64,000 nucleotides of DNA from a virus: positions 159,955 to 223,954 of IMG/VR virus record IMGVR_UViG_3300027893_000003; one strand, 5' to 3'. Positions within the stretch are counted from its first letter, which is position 1. Each line of letters begins with the position of its first letter. The notes below the pieces were generated by a model. The model had not been told where the DNA came from. It saw only the letters and a list, made by a program, of their open reading frames with translations, and did no database searches. The position numbers were made by a program, and so were the translations under genes. This document shows, one piece after another, positions 7,046 to 15,579 of this stretch.

Positions 7046-7399
7046 ATGCTTACAAAAAAAGAAGCCGCTTTGGCAGTCGTTGGTGAATTCTGTCTCAATA
7101 AAAGAATGGGACCTGAGGACTTAACAGATGAGCATGTATATTTATCGTCAAAACTCGCTGTTGCTATGGAGTACCTCAATTTAATTAAAAGCGATGAAGC
7201 AAAGAAGCATGCAGCAACTCGTGGAGGAACTCTAGATAAGGTGGTCCTATATTACTTTTCAGACAGCGGTGTAAAGACTCTAAGTTTTAGAGAAATCTTC
7301 GATCTCTTACCCGAGGATAACAAGAAATCAAAAATTGAATGGAAAAACGTCAAACCCGATAAGGAGACCGGTGTTATCAGATGGAGGGATATCAAATGA
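7046..7399 (+). CDS. Hypothetical protein, 117 aa
   Basis: Soluble, mostly helical N-terminal half and a beta-rich, charged C-terminal half; no motif recognised. It starts 3 nt after the previous stop with GGAGGGGTAACCT as ribosome site and overlaps the next gene by ATGA, so translation is coupled. Confidence 0.6.
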   Translation: MLTKKEAALAVVGEFCLNKRMGPEDLTDEHVYLSSKLAVAMEYLNLIKSDEAKKHAATRGGTLDKVVLYYFSDSGVKTLSFREIFDLLPEDNKKSKIEWKNVKPDKETGVIRWRDIK

Positions 7400-7536
7400 A
7401 AACATTAAAGGGATTAATTGCCACTTTGGTTTCCCTCCTCCTTATCCTTATCATCTTGGGTTTTAGATTAATAACCTGGTTTTGGGATGCAAGTCCCCCA
7501 GAAATCGAAATTTCAGAAATAGAAAGGAGGATCTAA
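7396..7536 (+). CDS. Small single-helix membrane protein, 46 aa
   Basis: Short frame that overlaps the previous gene by ATGA and the next by TAATG. Residues 6-27 form one hydrophobic helix (GLIATLVSLLLILIILGFRL), followed by an acidic tail. Its C-terminal codons include AGAAAGGAGG, the ribosome site of the next gene. Function unknown; a lysis or membrane role is possible but not shown. Confidence 0.6.
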   Translation: MKTLKGLIATLVSLLLILIILGFRLITWFWDASPPEIEISEIERRI

Positions 7537-7715
7537 TGAAGTATCTTGCAGTTTATCTTCCTTTAATATTAATGGTGTGCTGCTTTCTATTGGCCTGGTT
7601 TTCTACAGAGGAGAAAAAGGAAGAGGTTGAGGAAAAACCAATTTCCCCTAAAGTCGCCTTCATTAAAGAGAGTATGATTCCTTGGAGGAGACAGGGAGGA
7701 ACATGGAAAGACTAA
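7536..7715 (+). CDS. Small single-helix membrane protein, 59 aa
   Basis: Start at 7536 is set by AAAGGAGGATCTA and by the TAATG overlap. Residues 4-22 are hydrophobic with a CC pair (LAVYLPLILMVCCFLLAWF), followed by an acidic then a basic tail. The pair of adjacent small membrane proteins could be lysis-related, but no spanin signature is clear. Confidence 0.55.
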   Translation: MKYLAVYLPLILMVCCFLLAWFSTEEKKEEVEEKPISPKVAFIKESMIPWRRQGGTWKD

Positions 7716-7724
7716 AAAACGAAA

Positions 7725-7766
7725 AAATAACCCCCGAGTGTGAATCACCCGAGGGTTATTTTTGTT
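7725..7766. terminator. Bidirectional terminator between small operon and capsid gene
   Basis: AAATAACCC (from 7726) pairs with GGGTTATTT (to 7762); an inner, slightly mismatched stem extends it. A-rich and T-rich flanks allow termination on both strands, at the end of convergent genes. Confidence 0.8.
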
Positions 7767-7783
7767 GTTATTTTTTTGTCGAA

Positions 7784-9238
7784 TTACGCTCCAATTGTCA
7801 GTGTAGCAATACCCAGTGGCCTGACCAACGAAGTCGCATAACGACTCAAGATGGTCAGAGATGGAGTATATCCAAGTGGGTATGGATGCAACACGGCAGG
7901 AACGTATGGACAGTAGTAGTAGACAACCTTCAGTTCTTCCACTGGTTTGTAAACGATGACCATGGTACCTTGTGGAACAACGGCACTGGTTAGAACTCGC
8001 CACTTGCCACCTGCAACAGTAGCAGAGCGATAGCCGAAGTCACCGTCAACAGTTGAGGTTCCAGTGTAATTGAAAGTCTGAATATCTTCCAGAATAGCAA
8101 CATCAAGCGGGTTGGCCGCAATGGTGTTACCTGCTTCAATATTAGTGTCTGTGTAGATCTGGGCAGACAGCACATTCAGAACTGGAATAATATTCTCATG
8201 CCAATACTTAGTACCCCAAGTATATCCTACAGGTGGAGTACGGTTGAAGGTATCCTGGTGAGTTGCTGGGTTCAGCCTTGTGTTGCCCGTAATCAAGGCA
8301 TTGATAATCTCCCTATCAATGTCAAGGGCGATCTGTTGACCAAGGATATTGACGATTTCAGCCTGCATGGACAGATCAAACAGAGCTCTCATGTCCTGCT
8401 CCATATTAATCGTCCAGTTTGCAGAGATCTGGCGATCCCTAGCATAGAGGCGTACCTTGTCAACATTCAGCTTGACGTATGGATTTACCCTATTCTCTTC
8501 AAGTGAAGTAGTGCAGGTAAACCTGATAACGGTGACAACTCCAGTAGCACTGGAAATGTCAACAGTACCATTGAGATAGTCAACTTTACCGGAGATTACG
8601 TCATCACCAACACCAGTGACTGTTACTCCGCCAGAGAAGTGACCCTCAACGGCAGGGATGATTGAAACTTCGGTCCAAGCAGTACCATCCGCGCTAACAG
8701 CGGTGATTTCGAAGTCACGTTCAATGTGAACTTCTGTGCTGGTTAGACCGATCAATGCCAGGACATCGTATGCCTTACTTGGAACAGGCATCGTGGCTGC
8801 CACAGGAGTACCAACAGCTGGACCCTGCGAAATATCAGTGGCCTGCGCGGGTGCTGGGTACCCAGTTGCGTCACCATGTCTGTAAAAGGTGGCGGTCAAG
8901 AAGGCCTTGATTGTTTCCGGTTTGTCCATCGGCGAAACAGTGATAAGTTCCTTAGCGATCAGCTTCGGATAAAACACGCGCAGAATTGGCAGAGTCAAAG
9001 TTTCATATGGGTTGATCTGAAACATTGAATTTTCCAGGAGGTTGATCCTGGTGTTCTCAGCCAATTGTAGGAAGTTCTTGCGGTCTTTCTTATCCTCAAT
9101 GGACTCAGCAAGACTTGTAACATAAGCCTCAAACGCGGAATCATCTACAAGTACGGCCTTCAGATTTCCAGGTTTTGATGGATCAATACCGGAAATCTTC
9201 TTCGTAGTCCTGTAGCATTCCATTAAGAGTTCTTTCAT
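7784..9238 (-). CDS. Major capsid protein, T4 gp23-like
   Basis: Product of 484 aa, in the size range of gp23-type HK97-fold capsid proteins. The C-terminal half has the typical region RQISANWTINMEQDMRALFD followed by a helix with IALDIDREIINALITGN, matching the gp23 pattern in which a WTI-EQDMR segment precedes the spine-helix region. The middle (about residues 140-250) is a beta-rich insertion that may be a surface domain. G+C and codon use are richer than in most neighbours, as expected for the most highly expressed virion gene. Strong ribosome site (GACAAGGAGGTAGT). Last gene of the head operon. The N-terminus is probably cleaved by the prohead protease at 10049. Confidence 0.9.
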   Translation of the reverse strand: MKELLMECYRTTKKISGIDPSKPGNLKAVLVDDSAFEAYVTSLAESIEDKKDRKNFLQLAENTRINLLENSMFQINPYETLTLPILRVFYPKLIAKELITVSPMDKPETIKAFLTATFYRHGDATGYPAPAQATDISQGPAVGTPVAATMPVPSKAYDVLALIGLTSTEVHIERDFEITAVSADGTAWTEVSIIPAVEGHFSGGVTVTGVGDDVISGKVDYLNGTVDISSATGVVTVIRFTCTTSLEENRVNPYVKLNVDKVRLYARDRQISANWTINMEQDMRALFDLSMQAEIVNILGQQIALDIDREIINALITGNTRLNPATHQDTFNRTPPVGYTWGTKYWHENIIPVLNVLSAQIYTDTNIEAGNTIAANPLDVAILEDIQTFNYTGTSTVDGDFGYRSATVAGGKWRVLTSAVVPQGTMVIVYKPVEELKVVYYYCPYVPAVLHPYPLGYTPSLTILSRYATSLVRPLGIATLTIGA

Positions 9239-9268
9239 ATACTACCTCCTTGTCTCATTAATGTAGTC

Positions 9269-9685
9269 CTACACTCTTGAAAATCTCTTACTTACCATAT
9301 TTGTTATTTCTCTCAACTGATGATTTAACTTTTCCTCTGATAAATTATCGACTATTTTTAAAAGAACCACCATCTGGTTCCTCATAGCCCCTTCATGAAC
9401 TAACCCAGTTGAAACCAATTTTGCAATTCTTTCAACTAGAGTTTTCACCTTCTTCTTTCTCTTGTGCTCCTTCATTAATTGTTCTAGTTCTTCTTTTTCT
9501 TTATAAATTCTTTTTCTGAGGTTTTTATAACGCTCCTTCAATTCCTCAAGTTGATTTGCCTTTTCTCGATAAATATCGTCGAGTAAAGGATGAACGCCCT
9601 CAACTATTTTTTCAGCAAGATGTAATTTCGATTTATTGATGTTTTTTAGATCAACGTCAGGAATTGAAGTTTCAACTATTTTCAT
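9269..9685 (-). CDS. Coiled-coil protein, candidate prohead core component
   Basis: Product of 138 aa, highly charged. Residues 38-80 are a long coiled coil (EKANQLEELKERYKNLRKR). It lies between the prohead protease and the capsid gene, where T4-like phages encode the scaffolding core protein gp22. Assignment to the prohead core rests on position and coiled-coil character, not on a recognised motif. Overlaps the upstream gene by ATGA. Confidence 0.5.
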   Translation of the reverse strand: MKIVETSIPDVDLKNINKSKLHLAEKIVEGVHPLLDDIYREKANQLEELKERYKNLRKRIYKEKEELEQLMKEHKRKKKVKTLVERIAKLVSTGLVHEGAMRNQMVVLLKIVDNLSEEKLNHQLREITNMVSKRFSRV

Positions 9686-9996
9686 AGTTCACTTCCTAAA
9701 GATTCGAGAAGCATTTCTCTGAGACTCATCGTCTCTTCTTCGATATTAGATATTTTTTCAGTTACTTCGGTTCTAATTTTCGTTGCTTCTTTTAGAAGGT
9801 TCTCTTGTTTAGTAACCTTCTTTTGTTGAATTTCAACTTGGTTTTCAACTGACTGCAGTTTTTCCCGTGCTTGAAAATTTTCATCATTCATACAAATTAG
9901 GAAAATTCTGTCTACGACTTCCGAGATAAAGTTCTCGGAGGATGGATTTTTGTTTTGTTCTAACTTTTTACCTAAACTAGTTTTTTTAATTTGCAT
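9682..9996 (-). CDS. Coiled-coil protein, candidate prohead core component
   Basis: Product of 104 aa with a coiled coil over residues 45-95 (QSVENQVEIQQKKVTKQEN). It is translationally coupled to the following coiled-coil gene, and together the two occupy the usual place of gp22. They may form a two-part scaffold. No ribosome site is strong before its start. Confidence 0.5.
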   Translation of the reverse strand: MQIKKTSLGKKLEQNKNPSSENFISEVVDRIFLICMNDENFQAREKLQSVENQVEIQQKKVTKQENLLKEATKIRTEVTEKISNIEEETMSLREMLLESLGSEL

Positions 9997-10048
9997 AAGC
10001 TAAATCCCCAGATTCTATCTAAGCGGAAAACAGTAGGAAGATAGAATC

Positions 10049-10717
10049 TTATACCCAAGTCTTGAAGAATTGAATCATTCGAGTCTCAACTAATTTATCA
10101 AAATAATTTGCTAAATAACAAGTACCGTCTGCTGTACAGACAGTTTCACAATCACAGTTTTCAATTAACAAAGATTTATTCTCAAACTTCATCTCTTTAA
10201 AGTCAACTACTGCAGATGAATGACTAGGTAGGGATACGGAGTCATAAGTAATGATCATTAACGGACCTTCAACCTCATTATATTCTCTCATCCTTTTTAA
10301 GGATGCCATTCCCCTCATACTCATTCCAATACCAGAACGATCTTTTAATAGACCTAAAAGGATTGCTCCGTTGGGAGTATTGGTCGTCTCTAATTCTCCT
10401 ATTAGTTGCTTCCCCCTCCAATCATAATCACGAATTAGATGAGATACCTCTTTTAGCATAACTGTTGTTTGTCTGACTTCATCAAACTGATTTCCTGTAG
10501 GAACCGGGTGATCTAACTCGCCCAAAAATGCGCGTCGACTCATACGATTCTCAACTTCTTTCATTCCCTCAGCTAGGACAGCTTGTGGATATAACCTCTT
10601 ATTCTGGTTGACTTGATCGGCAGTTTGAAGAACCATACGAAATATTGCTTTACCCGGTTCTTCTCTCATTAACTTAGCTTCTTGCATAATTGCACTTTCA
10701 ATAAAAAAGTGTGACAT
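10049..10717 (-). CDS. Prohead core protease, T4 gp21-like
   Basis: Product of 222 aa. The family hallmarks are visible: NQNKRLYP near the N-terminus, a candidate catalytic His in FLGELDHP (about residue 91), and a Ser in the GIGMSMRGMASL segment (about residue 140), with a conserved Pro-Ser pair in SLPSH later. It would cleave scaffold and capsid N-termini during head maturation. Its place just upstream of the core candidates and the capsid gene supports this. The C-terminal 45 residues hold four Cys (NCDCETVCTADGTC), unusual for the family. Confidence 0.85.
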   Translation of the reverse strand: MSHFFIESAIMQEAKLMREEPGKAIFRMVLQTADQVNQNKRLYPQAVLAEGMKEVENRMSRRAFLGELDHPVPTGNQFDEVRQTTVMLKEVSHLIRDYDWRGKQLIGELETTNTPNGAILLGLLKDRSGIGMSMRGMASLKRMREYNEVEGPLMIITYDSVSLPSHSSAVVDFKEMKFENKSLLIENCDCETVCTADGTCYLANYFDKLVETRMIQFFKTWV

Positions 10718-10728
10718 AGCAGCACCTC

Positions 10729-11727
10729 TTATTTGCTTTTAAGCATCTCCTTTGTAACATTAATATCTTTTACCGCCCAAGCATCCCAACAGAAATCATT
10801 GATATAATCATAAGAGAGATAACCGTAACCCTTTTCTCCCCAATTTGTTCCCCATGAATTCTTAAATTTAACTAATTTCTTTTTAGAATCATAACCAACG
10901 AGACATATGGCATGACCACCATAGAGGATATCTGATCTTGCTGGATATGGCACATATCCATCATTACCAACGAAGAATATCTCTTCATAGCAACCAATCC
11001 CAGCAACACATGGTCCAATATTACTCAATGTCCATTCAATCTGCTTTATGCCTTCTAGTCTATAATAGTGACCACACATAGTCCAAAGGGCAATCATTTT
11101 AGCCCACCTTTTTGGACTACCTAAAGTTCTATCACTATATGGCCATGCTTTTTCAGGCGGAACTCCCATTTTTTGAAGAATCTTAAGAGCATATCTAAAA
11201 CTTGTACCCTCTTGGTTTGGCCAAGCATCAATTTCTTTTGTCTTATGATATAACCATTGCTCTGATAAATCGTAGTGTTTAGCTTTCCTTCTATATACCT
11301 TTCCCTTTATTATTTCATTAATATGTTCTTTTTGTTCTTGCCATTCTTTCATCGCAACAACTGCAAAACCAACGCAAGAACCTTTTTGACCTTGATCTTT
11401 TACTGGAGACATTTTACTTGTGTGATCTACGGATAGAGAATAAGAGAGTGGTTTATCAATAAGTTTAGAAATTCTATAATCTCTCATGTCAAGAGGGTCT
11501 GGTTTATAATTGAGAGAGTATGGAAATGACTGTGTTCTTTTTTTCTCGCCAGGTCTTTGAATTACCACAGGAATATCAATAATATAATTTGAAATACCTG
11601 CTGATCTCAATTGATTAAAAATTAAATCTCGGTTAAAATCATTAAGCTCTATTATACAGGGGGTTCTCACTTGACTGTGGCCCGTATTCAGGAGAAACCC
11701 TCTCTGGTTTATCCTCAATCTTGGCAT
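10729..11727 (-). CDS. Papain-like (C1A) cysteine peptidase with N-terminal module
   Basis: Product of 332 aa. The catalytic Cys is in KDQGQKGSCVGFAVV, the His in YGGHAICLVGYD and the Asn in FKNSWGTNWGEKGYGYL, so the papain triad and oxyanion-hole Gln are complete. Residues 1-50 form a separate module (RTPCIIELNDFNRDLIFNQL) also seen at 15205 and 56039. The start at 11727 is set by GAGGAGAGACGGG; the gene overlaps the end of the preceding one by 86 nt. Its place inside the head operon suggests a virion or maturation protease in addition to the gp21-like enzyme, or an injected one. There is no signal peptide. Confidence 0.8.
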   Translation of the reverse strand: MPRLRINQRGFLLNTGHSQVRTPCIIELNDFNRDLIFNQLRSAGISNYIIDIPVVIQRPGEKKRTQSFPYSLNYKPDPLDMRDYRISKLIDKPLSYSLSVDHTSKMSPVKDQGQKGSCVGFAVVAMKEWQEQKEHINEIIKGKVYRRKAKHYDLSEQWLYHKTKEIDAWPNQEGTSFRYALKILQKMGVPPEKAWPYSDRTLGSPKRWAKMIALWTMCGHYYRLEGIKQIEWTLSNIGPCVAGIGCYEEIFFVGNDGYVPYPARSDILYGGHAICLVGYDSKKKLVKFKNSWGTNWGEKGYGYLSYDYINDFCWDAWAVKDINVTKEMLKSK

Positions 11728-12568
11728 CCCGTCTCTCCTCTTTAGTCTTTGCATTATAATATTTCTTTAGTAGAGTATATACTCTCTCAAGAAATTCATA
11801 ATATAGAACAATTATACTATTCATCTTATCCTTAAACAAATCAACATTTGCAATCATAACTCGGAAGACTTCAATTGATTGAGATACTATATGACGTAAC
11901 TTTAGGAGAACTTCATCAGTAGATGAAGACAGATGATGATCAAGAGAAATTAATCTCGCATATATCTTCTTTAATTCATAAATACGACCAACTTCTCCTG
12001 GTGTTTCAGGTCCTGTATCTTCCTCACCTGGCATACCTGGTATACCTGGCATACCCGGTATACCTTCTTCTTCACCTGGCATCTCTTCTCCCGGCATACC
12101 TGGTATATCTTCTTCACCACCCGCAGGTTCTTCGACAGGTTCTTCCTCTTCTTCGGGTTGTTCACTTATCTTTCTTGGTAATATATCAACCTTTTTTATC
12201 TTTTCTTCCTTTTCTTTATCCTCAGTATCTTCATCAAACTCACCAACAGAAGGAGGCTGCTGTAAAGGAACGGGTTGCTCAGTTGCTAATTTTTCATGCT
12301 CCTTTTCTTCCTCTTCTTGTTCTTCAACTTTTTTATTTGTCAGACCATAACCTTCTACTGGTATTGTACTACCAATTGCAGTTGTAGGGGGCACAATAGG
12401 TCCAATCGCAGTATAAGTTGCATAATCTTCCCATCCAGTAGCTGCTCTAGGGTCATAATAAGTTATTACATCTTGTGATTGACGCCTAAAACCATGTGGA
12501 CCCCAGAACATTGTACTATTCATCGTAGTTGTTAATTCATCGAGTATTTTTTGAAGTCTTTCGGACAT
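11642..12568 (-). CDS. Acidic protein with collagen-like GMPGEE region
   Basis: Product of 308 aa. The N-terminal 75 residues are ordered-looking; residues 80-150 are Glu/Lys-rich; residues 155-190 hold a short collagen-like region rich in G-M-P-G and P-G-E triplets; residues 195-265 are helical. It lies between the portal and the papain-like peptidase in the head operon and is probably a virion or assembly protein. Ribosome site AAGGAGATAATGTT. No family recognised. Confidence 0.6.
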   Translation of the reverse strand: MSERLQKILDELTTTMNSTMFWGPHGFRRQSQDVITYYDPRAATGWEDYATYTAIGPIVPPTTAIGSTIPVEGYGLTNKKVEEQEEEEKEHEKLATEQPVPLQQPPSVGEFDEDTEDKEKEEKIKKVDILPRKISEQPEEEEEPVEEPAGGEEDIPGMPGEEMPGEEEGIPGMPGIPGMPGEEDTGPETPGEVGRIYELKKIYARLISLDHHLSSSTDEVLLKLRHIVSQSIEVFRVMIANVDLFKDKMNSIIVLYYEFLERVYTLLKKYYNAKTKEERRDAKIEDKPERVSPEYGPQSSENPLYNRA

Positions 12569-12580
12569 AACATTATCTCC

Positions 12581-14482
12581 TTAGAATGCGCCTCCACCAA
12601 ATCCTGGAGTTTCCTCTTCTTTCTCAGTACCCATCCCTTTATCAATATCCTCATCAACCTTATATTTCTCAATTTCAGACCAGTCAATTTGACTAAGATA
12701 TTTCTTCTTGGCATATTCTTTTGGTATGCCTATTCTATCCATTGTATCAATCATATTCGCTAGATCACTTAGGTACCTTGCTTCTCTTTCAAATTGTAGA
12801 GATTTGGGTGGAGCGAGAGCTATTAGAACTGTATCTAATAACTCCAGTGCAATATCCGGTTTAACAAGAGTTATGACCTTATATAACAAGTTATTTATTT
12901 GATGAGTAAAATATTTTTGATGACCAACAATCGTCCTCGCAAATAAAATATTCTCTTCTGATAGAGCAGCTTTACTTGAGAGATTTTCCTCAATATTTAG
13001 AAAACTAGCAGGAACTCCAAGACACGCAACAATACTATCTCTCATAAACTTCAACTCATCAACCTTACCCCTAACATCCACACCACCTTCATTAAAAGTA
13101 CTAACGTCAACGAATGCTTTCCCATCTTTCTGAGGAATATAAATATCTTCAAATGTAGTAATCATGCTTGGAATAGTATCAACTGTACCAAATGAATCTA
13201 AACTAATTTTTCTCTTTCTAAACTCCTCTTTCATTTTCTCAATTGCTTTCTTAGCATCACGCGGCAATCCAATCTCTATTGCAACTTTTCTCTTCTCAAT
13301 AGATCTTGTTAATCTGTGGATTGCTAAAGCAGTTTCCAAAGCAATCAAGACTTTTGCATTATATTGGCATGCATCAAATATGGATTCTCCGTATGGAAAA
13401 TATTTATCTGATGGAATATGAAAGTGTTCTATTTTGTCAGCAGGTACAAACCTAATATTTAACGATCTAGAAAAATCTGAGGTTTTTATCATTGTTCTAA
13501 TAATATCTTTCAAGTCCTCGTTATCTTGTAATTCTTTTGCTTGAGGAATTCTTTTCTCAATGTTTTTTAGGATTGCAAGACAGATGTTATTAACTATTTG
13601 ATCTTGAATTGCTAATTGAGGAATTGACAGTGCTCTAGGAAATATTAAATAACCAAAACAGAGAGGAAAAAGATCGCTTTGAAGTTTTACTACAAATTTT
13701 GGTTCATGGTAAACTAAATGTACATCATTTAAATTCATTTCATCTTCTTCATCATCATCTTTACTTTTTTCTCCCTCTTCTGATACTTCTGCTTCTGTAA
13801 AGGCAGAATAATCAATAGTAATTTTTGTATTAAAATCAGACTTCTTAAATTCATCACTTTCTATTACTATAGTTTCCTTATCTGTATTTATCTTATTTGC
13901 ATCTAAATACTGGTGATATTCTGCAATTATGGCTCTAGATGTCAATGCTGTTTTTGTATCTGCAATCTCGCAAAAATAATCACCAAACTTTAAAGTGTTT
14001 CTAACTATCCTAGTTAAATGTTGCTCAAGTTTTACCCTCTTGATAATCTCCTCTACAAGATTCACTATTGTCTCAGTCGATATTTCATCTGTTATTTGTT
14101 CAATTGGTTTAATATCAAGAGAAATTTTTGTAATGTCATCTGGTGAAAGAATATTATCTGTTAAAACACTTAGGGCCCTGAAACAATAACTTATATTTGA
14201 GACGATTGCTTCATATGTTCTATAGCGCATTAACCTCCCACCTTGACCCATCATTGCAGGAGTTGCTGCTTGTCCAAATAAACCTTGTCCACCAGTACCA
14301 ATATCTATTTGACCACTCTTAGCAATAACAGAACGCACTAAGTCTATATATCCATTTCTTCCGGATTGAGACTTATACATTGAAATGTCTCGAACCGCTT
14401 TATCTAATGTTTTATCAATCTTTGTAGTTTTTACTCCAAGGACTGACGATTTTAATTTATCAAATGTATCACTGAGTGGCAT
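12581..14482 (-). CDS. Portal vertex protein, T4 gp20-like
   Basis: Product of 633 aa. Position upstream of the protease and capsid genes, size and several sequence features match T4-like portals: an N-terminal region with YRTYEAIVSNISYCFRALSV, a central GYLIFPRALSIPQLAIQDQI, the later ARTIVGHQKYFTHQINNLLY helix and a C-terminal acidic/Gly tail. As a ring it would nucleate head assembly, pass DNA and bind terminase, though no terminase is in this window. Start is 3 nt before the previous stop on the minus strand. Confidence 0.8.
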   Translation of the reverse strand: MPLSDTFDKLKSSVLGVKTTKIDKTLDKAVRDISMYKSQSGRNGYIDLVRSVIAKSGQIDIGTGGQGLFGQAATPAMMGQGGRLMRYRTYEAIVSNISYCFRALSVLTDNILSPDDITKISLDIKPIEQITDEISTETIVNLVEEIIKRVKLEQHLTRIVRNTLKFGDYFCEIADTKTALTSRAIIAEYHQYLDANKINTDKETIVIESDEFKKSDFNTKITIDYSAFTEAEVSEEGEKSKDDDEEDEMNLNDVHLVYHEPKFVVKLQSDLFPLCFGYLIFPRALSIPQLAIQDQIVNNICLAILKNIEKRIPQAKELQDNEDLKDIIRTMIKTSDFSRSLNIRFVPADKIEHFHIPSDKYFPYGESIFDACQYNAKVLIALETALAIHRLTRSIEKRKVAIEIGLPRDAKKAIEKMKEEFRKRKISLDSFGTVDTIPSMITTFEDIYIPQKDGKAFVDVSTFNEGGVDVRGKVDELKFMRDSIVACLGVPASFLNIEENLSSKAALSEENILFARTIVGHQKYFTHQINNLLYKVITLVKPDIALELLDTVLIALAPPKSLQFEREARYLSDLANMIDTMDRIGIPKEYAKKKYLSQIDWSEIEKYKVDEDIDKGMGTEKEEETPGFGGGAF

Positions 14483-14484
14483 AT

Positions 14485-14928
14485 TTATTCTCCGGTAGTT
14501 TCCTCGCCCTCGTCAATTTCTTTTTCAATCATTGCTGTCATGGCATCTCGCCTTATCTCATCATCTTCATATTTAGTATTAAAGAACTCAGTTATATTAA
14601 AGATAAGAGTATCGAGATTTCCATAAATATAAGTGAACTCTTTTGTCAATTTAGGGCCCATTAATTTAAGTACTAAACCTATAAAATCTTTTGTAATAAC
14701 ATTAAACTGCTCATCTGGAACTCTCGTTGCTTCAAGAGAATAGACAAGCATTCTGTCTTTATGAATTATCTCATATGCTTTTTCTAAATGATAACCAAGT
14801 GTAGTAGCATACGATGGGAAATTTTTTATTGCCTCCATTCTCTTTCTTGAATCTTGATATCTATTGAATAGAAACAATAGTGCACAAAATGCTATAGAAG
14901 CTAAACCTACAGGGATGTATGGTGACAC
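14485..14928 (-). CDS. Membrane-anchored hypothetical protein next to portal
   Basis: Product of 147 aa with one N-terminal hydrophobic helix (residues 5-22, PVGLASIAFCALLFLF), then a soluble helical domain and an acidic tail. A membrane anchor beside the portal gene could help attach the assembling prohead to the membrane, as known for T4; that is inference. No family recognised. Confidence 0.55.
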   Translation of the reverse strand: MSPYIPVGLASIAFCALLFLFNRYQDSRKRMEAIKNFPSYATTLGYHLEKAYEIIHKDRMLVYSLEATRVPDEQFNVITKDFIGLVLKLMGPKLTKEFTYIYGNLDTLIFNITEFFNTKYEDDEIRRDAMTAMIEKEIDEGEETTGE

Positions 14929-14929
14929 A

Positions 14930-15208
14930 TTATTCTCCGTCAGTAACGACGTCCTCGCTTTCTATACTTTCGGTTTCAGTCACAGTTTCTTTAACTAGTT
15001 CACCTTCATCATTTACTTCGGAGACTACAATTGAGCACACTCGCGATGGCCTAACTATAACTGACCCCGAAGTGGTCTCTAATATTGTTACATTACTAGC
15101 TTCAAGAAGTTTTGAAAGGTTCTCGGCATATGATACCAAATCTCTTTCATCGTTGTCGTGAACTTCAATAGGGTCCGCATTTTCGTGGATTATTTTAATA
15201 ACCTTCAT
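14930..15208 (-). CDS. Hypothetical acidic protein, 92 aa
   Basis: Small protein, beta-rich in the N-terminal 65 residues and with a Glu/Thr/Ser-rich tail. It overlaps the upstream gene by ATGA. No motif recognised; virion assembly role by position only. Confidence 0.5.
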   Translation of the reverse strand: MKVIKIIHENADPIEVHDNDERDLVSYAENLSKLLEASNVTILETTSGSVIVRPSRVCSIVVSEVNDEGELVKETVTETESIESEDVVTDGE

Positions 15209-15501
15209 TTTTCTTCCAAAATTCTATCAAGGGTTGACTGGCCCTCGAACTCTTCGACACCAACTACTTCTTCAATATCCTGAGGGACTTTCATAACTAA
15301 ACTTTCTTCGAAAGGCGCCTCATTCTTAATTATGTCTTCAACTTCATATTTCATAATTCCTCTAGACTGTATATTCATCATAATAAAATCGAATTCTTTA
15401 TCGGTAACATCCAAAGTAACTGGAGTTCTTACTGGCCGACCTCTAAATATTATTACATGATTCGCTTCATGAATCTTCACTCTTCGTTTTTCTTTTTTCA
15501 T
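15205..15501 (-). CDS. Small protein with the shared RTP module
   Basis: Product of 98 aa. Residues 8-55 (IIFRGRPVRTPVTLDVTDKE, then MNIQSRGIMKYEVED) align with the N-terminal modules of the papain-like peptidase at 10729 and of the protein at 56039: R-T-P, a beta-strand, a helix ending in (S/Q)-x-G-I, then K/N-Y-E/I. The start at 15501 is the first ATG; an upstream TTG has no ribosome site. An adaptor or interaction function in the virion is inferred. Confidence 0.55.
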   Translation of the reverse strand: MKKEKRRVKIHEANHVIIFRGRPVRTPVTLDVTDKEFDFIMMNIQSRGIMKYEVEDIIKNEAPFEESLVMKVPQDIEEVVGVEEFEGQSTLDRILEEK

Positions 15502-15519
15502 GGCATTTTCCAAAAATCC

Positions 15520-15567
15520 AAAAAAATAGACTCAACAGTGAAGGAAGACTGACCTCCACTGTTGAGT
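15520..15567 (-). terminator. Terminator after the acidic scaffold candidate
   Basis: A perfect 11-bp stem, ACTCAACAGTG (15530-15540) with CACTGTTGAGT (15557-15567), is followed on the minus strand by CTATTTTTTTGG. It separates the gene at 15580 from the portal operon. Confidence 0.8.
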
Positions 15568-15579
15568 TCTATTTAAGTT

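Noticed and set aside
11923-12387. Leu/Tyr-rich plus-strand frame
   Set aside because: It mirrors the collagen-like and acidic codons of the minus-strand gene at 11642; no ribosome site.
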